A stretch of 64,000 nucleotides of DNA from Lutraria lutraria (taxonomy: Eukaryota; Mollusca; Bivalvia; Venerida; Mactridae), in contig OZ026851.1 of NCBI GenBank assembly GCA_964023205.1, positions 11,697,637 through 11,761,636 on the forward strand, in the 5' to 3' direction. The translations under genes were made by a program, and so were the position numbers. Of this stretch, positions 23,843 through 36,800 are shown one piece after another (position 1 is the stretch's first letter; the number at the start of each line of letters is the position of its first letter). Below the pieces are notes generated by a model. It had not been told where the DNA came from and made no database searches. It saw nothing but the letters and a program-made list of their open reading frames with translations.

Positions 23843-26800
23843 ATTATATCATTGAACCCGAAATCAGAATGTTTTGTCGCGTGACTTCTATGGTGTGCAT
23901 TCTAATAATGTCATTGAACCCAAAATCAGAAGGTTTTGTTGCGTGATTTCTATGGTGTGCATTCTAATAATGTCATTGAACCCAAAATAAGAAGGTTTCG
24001 TCGCGTGACTTCTATGGTGTGCATTCTAATAATGTCTTGGACCCTAAAAAAAGAATATTTTGTCGCGTGACTTCTATGGTGTGTATTTTAATAATGTTTT
24101 TAAATCCAAAATAAGAAGGTTTTGTCGCGTGTCTTCAATGGTGTGTACTTTGTAATAATTACAATTAACCCAAAATAAGAAGATTTGTTCCTGTGACTTC
24201 TATGGTGTGCATTCTAATAATTACAATTAACCCAAAATAAGAAGATTTGTTTGTGTGATTTCTATGGTGTGCATTCTAATAATGTCATTGAACCCAAAAT
24301 AAGAAGGTTTTGTCGCGTGACTTCTATGGTGTGCATTCTAATAATGTCTTTGAACCCCAAAAAAAGAATATTTTGTCGCGTGACTTCTATGGTGTGCATT
24401 CTAATAATGTCGTTAAACCCACCATGAGAAGATTTTGTTGCGTGACTTCTATGGGTGTGCATTCTAATAATGTCTTTGGACCCAAAAAAAAAGAATATTT
24501 TGTCGCGTAACTTCTATGGTGTGCATTCTAATAATGTCATTGAACCCAAAATAAGAAGGTTTTGTCGCGTGACTTCTATGGTGTGTATTCTAATAATGTC
24601 ATTGAACCCAAAATAAGAAGGTTTTGTCGCGTGACTTCTATGGTGTGCATTCTAATAATGTCATTAAACCCACAATAAGAAGATTTTGTCGCGTGACTTT
24701 AATGGTGTGCATTCTAATAATTACAACTAACCCAAAATAAGAAGATTTGTTCGTGTGACTTCTATGGTGTGCAGTCCAATAATTACAATTAACCCAAAAT
24801 AAAAAGATTTGTTCGTGTGACTTCTATGGTGTGCATTCTAATAATGTCATTGAACCCAAAATAAGAAGGTTTTGTCGCGTGACTTCTATGGTGTGCATTC
24901 TAATAATGTCGTTAAATCCACCATGAGAAGATTTTGTTGTGTGACTTCTATAGTGTGCATTCTAATAATGTCTTTGGACCCAAAAAAAATAATATTTTGT
25001 CGCGTGACTTCTATGGTGTGTATTCTAATAATGTCATTGAACCCAAAATCAGAAGGTTTTGTCCCGTGACTTCTATGGTGTGCATTCTAATAATGTCATT
25101 AAACCCAAAATAAGAAGGTTTTGTCGCGTGACTTCAATGGTGTACTTTCTGATAATTACAATTAACCCAAAATAAGAAGATTTGTGCGTGTGACTTCCAT
25201 GGTGTGCATTCTAATAATGTCATTGAACCAAAAATAAGAAGGTTTTGTCGCGTGACTTCTATGGTGTGTATTCTAATAATGTCATTGAACCCAAAATCAG
25301 AATGTTTTGTCGAGTGACTTCTATGGTGTGCATTCTAATAATGTCATTGAACCAAAAATCAGAAGGTTTTGTTGCGTGACTTCTATGGTGTGCATTCTAA
25401 TAATGTCATTGAACCCAAAATAAGAAGGTTTCGTCGCGTGACTTCTATGGTGTGCATTCTAATAATGTCTTGGACCCTAAAAAAAGAATATTTTGTCGCG
25501 TGACTTCTATGGTGTGTATTTTAATAATATTTTTAAATCCAAAATAAGAAGGTTTTGTCGCGTGTCTTCAATGGTGTGTACTTTGTAATAATTACAATTA
25601 ACCCAAAATAAGAAGATTTGTTCCTGTGATTTCTATGGTGTGCATTCTAATAATTACAATTAACCCAAAATAAGAAGATTTGTTTGTGTGATTTCTATGG
25701 TGTGCATTCTAATAATGTCATTGAACCCAAAATAAGAAGGTTTTGTCGCGTGACTTCTATGGTGTGCATTCTAATAATGTCTTTGAACACCAAAAAAAGA
25801 ATATTTTGTCGCGTGACTTCTATGGTGTGCATTCTAATAATGTCGTTAAACCCACCATGAGAAGATTTTGTTGCGTGACTTCTATGGGTGTGCATTCTAA
25901 TAATGTCTTTGGACCCCAAAAAAAAGAATATTTTGTCGCGTAACTTCTATGGTGTGCATTCTAATAATGTCATTGAACCCAAAATAAGAAGGTTTTGTCG
26001 CGTGACTTCTCTGGTGTGTATTCTAATAATGTCATTGAACCCAAAATAAGAAGGTTTTGTCGCGTGACTTCTATGGTGTGCATTCTAATAATGTCATTAA
26101 ACCCAAAATAACAATATTTTGTCGCGTGACTTCTATGGTGTGCATTCTAATAATGTCATTAAACCCAAAATAAGAAGGTTTTGTCGCGTGACTTCTATGG
26201 TGTGCATTCTAATAATGTCATTGAACCCAAATGAAGAAGGTTTTGTCGCGTGACTTCTATGGTGTGTATTCTAATAATGTCATTGCACCCAAAATAAGAA
26301 GGTTTTGTCGCGTGACTTCTATGGTGTGCATTTTAATAATGTCATTGAACCCAAAATCAGAAGGTTTTGTCGCGTGACTTCTATGGTGTGCATTCTAATA
26401 ATGTCATTGAACCCAAAATAAGAAAGTTTTTTCGCGTGACTTCTATGGTGTGCATTCTAATAATGTCTTTGGATCCCAAAAGAAGAATATTTTGTTGCGT
26501 GACTTCTATTGTGTCTATTCTAATAATTACAATTAACCCAAAATAAGAAGATTTGTTCGTGTGACTTCTATGGTGTGCAGTCCAATAATTACAATTAACC
26601 CAAAATAAAAAGATTTGTTCGTGTGACTTCTATGGTGTGCATTCTAATAATGTCATTGAACCCAAAATAAGAAGGTTTTGTCGCGTGACTTCTATGGTGT
26701 GCATTCTAATAATGTCGTTAAACCCACCATGAGAAGATTTTGTTGTGTGACTTCTATGGTGTGCATTCTAATAATGTCTTTGGACCCAAAAAAAATGAAT

Positions 26801-26887
26801 ATTTTGTCGCGTGACTTCTATGGTGTGCATTCTGATAATGTCATTGAACCCAAAATAAGAAGGTTTTGTCGCGTGACTTCTATGGTG
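23843..26887 (+). repeat. Displaced copy of 18.98-22.03 kb (4861 bp)
   Basis: Runs parallel to 18982-22026 at 4861 bp (3676 plus 1185). A private variant, ATTCTGATAATGTC in place of ATTCTAATAATGTC, is shared by the copies near 21970 and 26831, confirming direct descent. The match stops at 26887 (GTGTGC against GTGTTC). Confidence 0.85.
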
Positions 26888-27370
26888 TGCATTCTAATAA
26901 TGTCATTGAACCCAAAATAAGAAGGTTTCGTCGCGTGACTTCTATGGTGTGCATTCTAATAATGTCTTGGACCCTAAAAAAAGAATATTTTGTCGCGTGA
27001 CTTCTATGGTGTGTATTTTAATAATGTTTTTAAATCCAAAATAAGAAGGTTTTGTCGCGTGTCTTCAATGGTGTGTACTTTGTAATAATTACAATTAACC
27101 CAAAATAAGAAGATTTGTTCCTGTGACTTCTATGGTGTGCATTCTAATAATTACAATTAACCCAAAATAAGAAGATTTGTTTGTGTGATTTCTATGGTGT
27201 GCATTCTAATAATGTCATTGAACCCAAAATAAGAAGGTTTTGTCGCGTGACTTCTATGGTGTGCATTCTAATAATGCCTTTGAACCCCAAAAAAAGAATA
27301 TTTTGTCGCGTGACTTCTATGGTGTGCATTCTAATAATGTCATTGAACCCAAAATCAGAAGGTTTTGTTG
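26872..27370 (+). repeat. 499-bp tandem unit, copy 1
   Basis: Matches 27371-27840 at displacement 499. Both carry the rare ATGCCTTTGAACC variant (27276 and 27775), also found at 23161. Confidence 0.85.
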
Positions 27371-27840
27371 CGTGACTTCTATGGTGTGCATTCTAATAAT
27401 GTCATTGAACCCAAAATAAGAAGGTTTCGTCGCGTGACTTCTATGGTGTGCATTCTAATAATGTCTTGGACCCTAAAAAAAGAATATTTTGTCGCGTGAC
27501 TTCTATGGTGTGTATTTTAATAATGTTTTTAAATCCAAAATAAGAAGGTTTTGTCGCGTGTCTTCAATGGTGTGTACTTTGTAATAATTACAATTAACCC
27601 AAAATAAGAAGATTTGTTCCTGTGACTTCTATGGTGTGCATTCTAATAATTACAATTAACCCAAAATAAGAAGATTTGTTTGTGTGATTTCTATGGTGTG
27701 CATTCTAATAATGTCATTGAACCCAAAATAAGAAGGTTTTGTCGCGTGACTTCTATGGTGTGCATTCTAATAATGCCTTTGAACCCCAAAAAAAGAATAT
27801 TTTGTCGCGTGACTTCTATGGTGTGCATTCTAATAATGTC
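27371..27840 (+). repeat. 499-bp tandem unit, copy 2 (partial)
   Basis: Partner of 26872-27370. Similarity ends at 27841, where GTCGTTAAACCC replaces GTCATTGAACCC. Confidence 0.85.
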
Positions 27841-30800
27841 GTTAAACCCACCATGAGAAGATTTTGTTGCGTGACTTCTATGGGTGTGCATTCTAATAAT
27901 GTCTTTGGACCCAAAAAAAAAGAATATTTTGTCGCGTAACTTCTATGGTGTGCATTCTAATAATGTCATTGAACCCAAAATAAGAAGGTTTTGTCGCGTG
28001 ACTTCTATGGTGTGTATTCTAATAATGTCATTGAACCCAAAATAAGAAGGTTTTGTCGCGTGACTTCTATGGTGTGCATTCTAATAATGTCATTAAACCC
28101 ACAATAAGAAGATTTTGTCGCGTGACTTTAATGGTGTGCATTCTAATAATTACAACTAACCCAAAATAAGAAGATTTGTTCGTGTGACTTCTATGGTGTG
28201 CAGTCCAATAATTACAATTAACCCAAAATAAAAAGATTTGTTCGTGTGACTTCTATGGTGTGCATTCTAATAATGTCATTGAACCCAAAATAAGAAGGTT
28301 TTGTCGCGTGACTTCTATGGTGTGCATTCTAATAATGTCGTTAAATCCACCATGAGAAGATTTTGTTGTGTGACTTCTATAGTGTGCATTCTAATAATGT
28401 CTTTGGACCCCAAAAAAATAATATTTTGTCGCGTGACTTCTATGGTGTGTATTCTAATAATGTCATTGAACCCAAAATCAGAAGGTTTTGTCGCGTGACT
28501 TCTATGGTGTGCATTCTAATAATGTCATTAAACCCAAAATAAGAAGGTTTTGTCGCGTGACTTCAATGGTGTACTTTCTGATAATTACAATTAACCCAAA
28601 ATAAGAAGATTTGTGCGTGTGACTTCCATGGTGTGCATTCTAATAATGTCATTGAACCAAAAATAAGAAGGTTTTATCGCGTGACTTCTATGGTGTGTAT
28701 TCTAATAATGTCATTGAACCCAAAATCAGAAGGTTTTGTCGCGTGACTTCTATGGTGTGCATTACAATAATGTCTTTAGACCCCAAAAAAAGAATATTTT
28801 GTCGCGTGACTTCTATGGTGTGCATTCTAATAATGTCATTGAACCCAAAATAAGAAGGTTTTGTCGCGTGACTTCTATGGTGTGCATTCTAATAATGTCT
28901 TTGGACCCAAAAAAAATGAATATTTTGTCGCGTGACTTCTATGGTGTGCATTCTAATAATGTCATTGAACCCAAAATAAGAAGGTTTTGTCGCGTGACTT
29001 CTATGGTGTTCATTCTAATAATGTCATTGAACCCAAAATCAGAAGGTTTTGTCGCGTGACTTCTATGGTGTGCATTCTAATAATGTCTTTGGACCCCAAA
29101 AAAATAATATTTTGTCGCGTGACTTCTATGGTGTGCATTCTAATAATGTCATTAAACCCAAAATAAGAAGGTTTTGTCGCGTGACTTCAATGGTGTACTT
29201 TCTGATAATTACAATTAACCCAAAATAAGAAGATTTGTGCGTGTGACTTCTATGGTGTGCATTCTAATAATGTCATTGAACCAAAAATAAGAAGGTTTTG
29301 TCGCGTGACTTCTATGGTGTGCATTCTAATAATGTCTTTGGACCCCAAAAAAAGAATATTTTGTCGCGTGACTTCTATGGTGTGTATTCTAATAATGTCA
29401 TTGAACCCAAAATAAGAGGGTTTTGTCGCGTGACTTCAATGATGTACTTTCTAATAATTACAATTAACCCAAAATAAGAAGATTTGTGCGTGTGACTTCT
29501 ATGGTGTGCATTCTAATAATGTCATTAAACCCAAAATAAGAATATTTTGTCGCGTGACTTCTATGGTGTGCATTCTTATAATATCATTAAACCCAAAATC
29601 AGAAGATTTGTTCGTGTGACTTCTATGGTGTGCATTCTAATTATATCATTGAACCCGAAATCAGAATGTTTTGTCGCGTGACTTCTATGGTGTGCATTCT
29701 AATAATGTCATTGAACCCAAAATCAGAAGGTTTTGTTGCGTGACTTCTATGGTGTGCATTCTAATAATGTCATTGAACCCAAAATAAGAAGGTTTCGTCG
29801 CGTGACTTCTATGGTGTGCATTCTAATAATGTCTTGGACCCTAAAAAAAGAATATTTTGTCGCGTGACTTCTATGGTGTGTATTTTAATAATGTTTTTAA
29901 ATCCAAAATAAGAAGGTTTTGTCGCGTGTCTTCAATGGTGTGTACTTTGTAATAATTACAATTAACCCAAAATAAGAAGATTTGTTCCTGTGACTTCTAT
30001 GGTGTGCATTCTAATAATTACAATTAACCCAAAATAAGAAGATTTGTTTGTGTGATTTCTATGGTGTGCATTCTAATAATGTCATTGAACCCAAAATAAG
30101 AAGGTTTTGTCGCGTGACTTCTATGGTGTGCATTCTAATAATGTCTTTGAACCCCAAAAAAAGAATATTTTGTCGCGTGACTTCTATGGTGTGCATTCTA
30201 ATAATGTCGTTAAACCCACCATGAGAAGATTTTGTTGCGTGACTTCTATGGGTGTGCATTCTAATAATGTCTTTGGACCCAAAAAAAAAGAATATTTTGT
30301 CGCGTAACTTCTATGGTGTGCATTCTAATAATGTCATTGAACCCAAAATAAGAAGGTTTTGTCGCGTGACTTCTATGGTGTGTATTCTAATAATGTCATT
30401 GAACCCAAAATAAGAAGGTTTTGTCGCGTGACTTCTATGGTGTGCATTCTAATAATGTCATTAAACCCACAATAAGAAGATTTTGTCGCGTGACTTTAAT
30501 GGTGTGCATTCTAATAATTACAACTAACCCAAAATAAGAAGATTTGTTCGTGAGACTTCTATGGTGTGCAGTCCAATAATTACAATTAACCCAAAATAAA
30601 AAGATTTGTTCGTGTGACTTCTATGGTGTGCATTCTAATAATGTCATTGAACCCAAAATAAGAAGGTTTTGTCGCGTGACTTCTATGGTGTGCATTCTAA
30701 TAATGTCGTTAAATCCACCATGAGAAGATTTTGTTGTGTGACTTCTATAGTGTGCATTCTAATAATGTCTTTGGACCCAAAAAAAATAATATTTTGTCGC

Positions 30801-33800
30801 GTGACTTCTATGGTGTGTATTCTAATAATGTCATTGAACCCAAAATCAGAAGGTTTTGTCGCGTGACTTCTATGGTGTGCATTCTAATAATGTCATTAAA
30901 CCCAAAATAAGAAGGTTTTGTCGCGTGACTTCAATGGTGTACTTTCTGATAATTACAATTAACCCAAAATAAGAAGATTTGTGCGTGTGACTTCCATGGT
31001 GTGCATTCTAATAATGTCATTGAACCAAAAATAAGAAGGTTTTGTCGCGTGACTTCTATGGTGTGTATTCTAATAATGTCATTGAACCCAAAATCAGAAT
31101 GTTTTGTCGAGTGACTTCTATGGTGTGCATTCTAATAATGTCATTGAACCCAAAATCAGAAGGTTTTGTTGCGTGACTTCTATGGTGTGCATTCTAATAA
31201 TGTCATTGAACCCAAAATAAGAAGGTTTCGTCGCGTGACTTCTATGGTGTGCATTCTAATAATGTCTTGGACCCTAAAAAAAGAATATTTTGTCGCGTGA
31301 CTTCTATGGTGTGTATTTTAATAATATTTTTAAATCCAAAATAAGAAGGTTTTGTCGCGTGTCTTCAATGGTGTGTACTTTGTAATAATTACAATTAACC
31401 CAAAATAAGAAGATTTGTTCCTGTGACTTCTATGGTGTGCATTCTAATAATTACAATTAACCCAAAATAAGAAGATTTGTTTGTGTGATTTCTATGGTGT
31501 GCATTCTAATAATGTCATTGAACCCAAAATAAGAAGGTTTTGTCGCGTGACTTCTATGGTGTGCATTCTAATAATGTCTTTGAACACCAAAAAAAGAATA
31601 TTTTGTCGCGTGACTTCTATGGTGTGCATTCTAATAATGTCGTTAAACCCACCATGAGAAGATTTTGTTGCGTGACTTCTATGGTGTGCATTCTAATAAT
31701 GTCATTAAACCCAAAATAAGAAGGTTTTGTCGCGTGACTTCAATGGTGTACTTTCTGATAATTACAATTAACCCAAAATAAGAAGATTTGTGCGTGTGAC
31801 TTCTCTGGTGTGCATTCTAATAATGTCATTGAACCAAAAATAAGAAGGTTTTGTCGCGTGACTTCTATGGTGTGTATTCTAATAATGTCATTGAACCCAA
31901 AATCAGAAGGTTTTGTCGCGTGACTTCTATGGTGTGCATTACAATAATGTCTTTAGACCCCAAAAAAAGAATATTTTGTCGCGTGACTTCTATGGTGTGC
32001 ATTCTAATAATGTCATTGAACCCAAAATAAGAAGGTTTTGTCGCGTGACTTCTATGGTGTGCATTCTAATAATGTCTTTGGACCCAAAAAAAATGAATAT
32101 TTTGTCGCGTGACTTCTATGGTGTGCATTCTAATAATGTCATTGCACCCAAAATAAGAAGGTTTTGTCGCGTGACTTCTATGGTGTTCATTCTAATAATG
32201 TCATTGAACCCAAAATCAGAAGGTTTTGTCGCGTGACTTCTATGGTGTGCATTCTAATAATGTCTTTGGACCCCAAAAAAATAATATTTTGTCGCGTGAC
32301 TTCTATGGTGTGTATTCTAATAATGTCATTGAACCCAAAATAAGAAGGTTTAGTCGCGTGACTTCTATGGTGTGCATTCTTATAATATCATTAAACCCAA
32401 AATCAGAAGGTTTTGTCGCGTGACTTCTATGGTGTGCATTCTAATAATGTCATTGAACCCAAATGAAGAAGGTTTTGTCGCGTGACTTCTATGGTGTGTA
32501 TTCTAATAATGTCATTGCACCCAAAATAAGAAGGTTTTGTCGCGTGACTTCTATGGTGTGCATTTTAATAATGTCATTGAACCCAAAATCAGAAGGTTTT
32601 GTCGCGTGACTTCTATGGTGTGCATTCTAATAATGTCATTGAACCCAAAATAAGAAAGTTTTTTCGCGTGATTTCTATGGTGTGCATTCTAATAATGTCT
32701 TTGGATCCCAAAAGAAGAATATTTTGTTGCGTGACTTCTATTGTGTCTATTCTAATAATTACAATTAACCCAAAATAAGAAGATTTGTTCGTGTGACTTC
32801 TATGGTGTGCAGTCCAATAATTACAATTAACCCAAAATAAAAAGATTTGTTCGTGTGACTTCTATGGTGTGCATTCTAATAATGTCATTGAACCCAAAAT
32901 AAGAAGGTTTTGTCGCGTGACTTCTATGGTGTGCATTCTAATAATGTCGTTAAACCCACCATGAGAAGATTTTGTTGTGTGACTTCTATGGTGTGCATTC
33001 TAATAATGTCTTTGGACCCAAAAAAAATGAATATTTTGTCGCGTGACTTCTATGGTGTGCATTCTAATAATGTCATTGAACCCAAAATAAGAAGGTTTTG
33101 TCGCGTGACTTCTATGGTGTTCATTCTAATAATGTCATTGAACCCAAAATCAGAAGGTTTTGTCGCGTGACTTCTATGGTGTGCATTCTAATAATGTCTT
33201 TGGACCCCAAAAAAATAATATTTTGTCGCGTGACTTCTATGGTGTGCATTCTAATAATGTCATTAAACCCAAAATAAGAAGGTTTTGTCGCGTGACTTCA
33301 ATGGTGTACTTTCTGATAATTACAATTAACCCAAAATAAGAAGATTTGTGCGTGTGACTTCTATGGTGTGCATTCTAATAATGTCATTGAACCAAAAATA
33401 AGAAGGTTTTGTCGCGTGACTTCTATGGTGTGCATTCTAATAATGTCTTTGGACCCCAAAAAAAGAATATTTTGTCGCGTGACTTCTATGGTGTGTATTC
33501 TAATAATGTCATTGAACCCAAAATAAGAAGGTTTTGTCGCGTGACTTCAATGATGTACTTTCTAATAATTACAATTAACCCAAAATAAGAAGATTTGTGC
33601 GTGTGACTTCTATGGTGTGCATTCTAATAATGTCATTAAACCCAAAATAAGAATATTTTGTCGCGTGACTTCTATGGTGTGCATTCTTATAATATCATTA
33701 AACCCAAAATCAGAAGATTTGTTCGTGTGACTTCTATGGTGTGCATTCTAATTATATCATTGAACCCAAAATCAGAATGTTTTGTCGCGTGACTTCTATG

Positions 33801-36800
33801 GTGTGCATTCTAATAATGTCATTGAACCCAAAATCAGAAGGTTTTGTTGCGTGACTTCTATGGTGTGCTTTCTAATAATGTCATTGAACCCAAAATAAGA
33901 AGGTTTCGTCGCGTGACTTCTATGGTGTGCATTCTAATAATGTCTTGGACCCTAAAAAAAGAATATTTTGTCGCGTGACTTCTATGGTGTGTATTTTAAT
34001 AATGTTTTTAAATCCAAAATAAGAAGGTTTTGTCGCGTGTCTTCAATGGTGTGTACTTTGTAATAATTACAATTAACCCAAAATAAGAAGATTTGTTCCT
34101 GTGACTTCTATGGTGTGCATTCTAATAATTACAATTAACCCAAAATAAGAAGATTTGTTTGTGTGATTTCTATGGTGTGCATTCTAATAATGTCATTGAA
34201 CCCAAAATAAGAAGGTTTTGTCGCGTGACTTCTATGGTGTGCATTCTAATAATGTCTTTGAACCCCCAAAAAAGAATATTTTGTCGCGTGACTTCTATGG
34301 TGTGCATTCTAATAATGTCGTTAAACCCACCATGAGAAGATTTTGTTGCGTGACTTCTATGGGTGTGCATTCTAATAATGTCTTTGGACCCAAAAAAAAA
34401 GAATATTTTGTCGCGTAACTTCTATGGTGTGCATTCTAATAATGTCATTGAACCCAAAATAAGAAGGTTTTGTCGCGTGACTTCTATGGTGTGTATTCTA
34501 ATAATGTCATTGAACCCAAAATAAGAAGGTTTTGTCGCGTGACTTCTATAGTGTGCATTCTAATAATGTCATTAAACCCACAATAAGAAGATTTTGTCGC
34601 GTGACTTTAATGGTGTGCATTCTAATAATTACAACTAACCCAAAATAAGAAGATTTGTTCGTGTGACTTCTATGGTGTGCAGTCCAATAATTACAATTAA
34701 CCCAAAATAAAAAGATTTGTTCGTGTGACTTCTATGGTGTGCATTCTAATAATGTCATTGAACCAAAAATAAGAAGGTTTTGTCGCGTGACTTCTATGGT
34801 GTGCATTCTAATAATGTCTTTGGACCCCAAAAAAAGAATATTTTGTCGCGTGACTTCTATGGTGTGCATTCTTATAATATCATTAAACCCAAAATCAGAA
34901 GATTTGTTCGTGTGACTTCTATGGTGTGCATTCTAATTATATCATTGAACCCGAAATCAGAATGTTTTGTCGCGTGACTTCTATGGTGTGTATTCTAATA
35001 ATGTCATTGAACCCAAAATAAGAAGGTTTTGTCGCGTGACTTCTATGGTGTGCATTCTAATAATGTCATTAAACCCACAATAAGAAGATTTTGTCGCGTG
35101 ACTTTAATGGTGTGCATTCTAATAATTACAACTAACCCAAAATAAGAAGATTTGTTCGTGTGACTTCTATGGTGTGCAGTCCAATAATTACAATTAACCC
35201 AAAATAAAAAGATTTGTTCGTGTGACTTCTATGGTGTGCATTCTAATAATGTCATTGAACCCAAAATAAGAAGGTTTTGTCGCGTGACTTCTATGGTGTG
35301 CATTCTAATAATGTCGTTAAATCCACCATGAGAAGATTTTGTTGTGTGACTTCTATAGTGTGCATTCTAATAATGTCTTTGGACCCAAAAAAAATAATAT
35401 TTTGTCGCGTGACTTCTATGGTGTGTATTCTAATAATGTCATTGAACCCAAAATCAGAAGGTTTTGTCGCGTGACTTCTATGGTGTGCATTCTAATAATG
35501 TCATTAAACCCAAAATCAGAAGGTTTTGTCGCGTGACTTCAATGGTGTACTTTCTGATAATTACAATTAACCCAAAATAAGAAGATTTGTGCGTGTGACT
35601 TCCATGGTGTGCATTCTAATAATGTCATTGAACCAAAAATAAGAAGGTTTTGTCGCGTGACTTCTATGGTGTGTATTCTAATAATGTCATTGAACCCAAA
35701 ATCAGAATGTTTTGTCGCGTGACTTCTATGGTGTGCATTCTAATAATGTCATTGAACCCAAAATCAGAAGGTTTTGTTGCGTGACTTCTATGGTGTGCAT
35801 TCTAATAATGTCATTGAACCCAAAATAAGAAGGTTTCGTCGCGTGACTTCTATGGTGTGCATTCTAATAATGTCTTGGACCCTAAAAAAAGAATATTTTG
35901 TCGCGTGACTTCTATGGTGTGTATTTTAATAATATTTTTAAATCCAAAATAAGAAGGTTTTGTCGCGTGTCTTCAATGGTGTGTACTTTGTAATAATTAC
36001 AATTAACCCAAAATAAGAATATTTGTTCCTGTGATTTCTATGGTGTGCATTCTAATAATTACAATTAACCCAAAATAAGAAGATTTGTTTGTGTGATTTC
36101 TATGGTGTGCATTCTAATAATGTCATTGAACCCAAAATAAGAAGGTTTTGTCGCGTGACTTCTATGGTGTGCATTCTAATAATGTCTTTGAACACCAAAA
36201 AAAGAATATTTTGTCGCGTGACTTCTATGGTGTGCATTCTAATAATGTCGTTAAACCCACCATGAGAAGATTTTGTTGCGTGACTTCTATGGGTGTGCAT
36301 TCTAATAATGTCTTTGGACCCAAAAAAAAAGAATATTTTGTCGCGTAACTTCTATGGTGTGCATTCTAATAATGTCATTGAACCCAAAATAAGAAGGTTT
36401 TGTCGCGTGACTTCTCTGGTGTGTATTCTAATAATGTCATTGAACCCAAAATAAGAAGGTTTTGTCGCGTGACTTCTATGGTGTGCATTCTAATAATGTC
36501 ATTAAACCCAAAATAACAATATTTTGTCGCGTGACTTCTATGGTGTGCATTCTAATAATGTCATTAAACCCAAAATAAGAAGGTTTTGTCGCGTGACTTC
36601 TATGGTGTGCATTCTAATAATGTCATTGAACCCAAATGAAGAAGGTTTTGTCGCGTGACTTCTATGGTGTGTATTCTAATAATGTCATTGCACCCAAAAT
36701 AAGAAGGTTTTGTCGCGTGACTTCTATGGTGTGCATTTTAATAATGTCATTGAACCCAAAATCAGAAGGTTTTGTCGCGTGACTTCTATGGTGTGCATTC

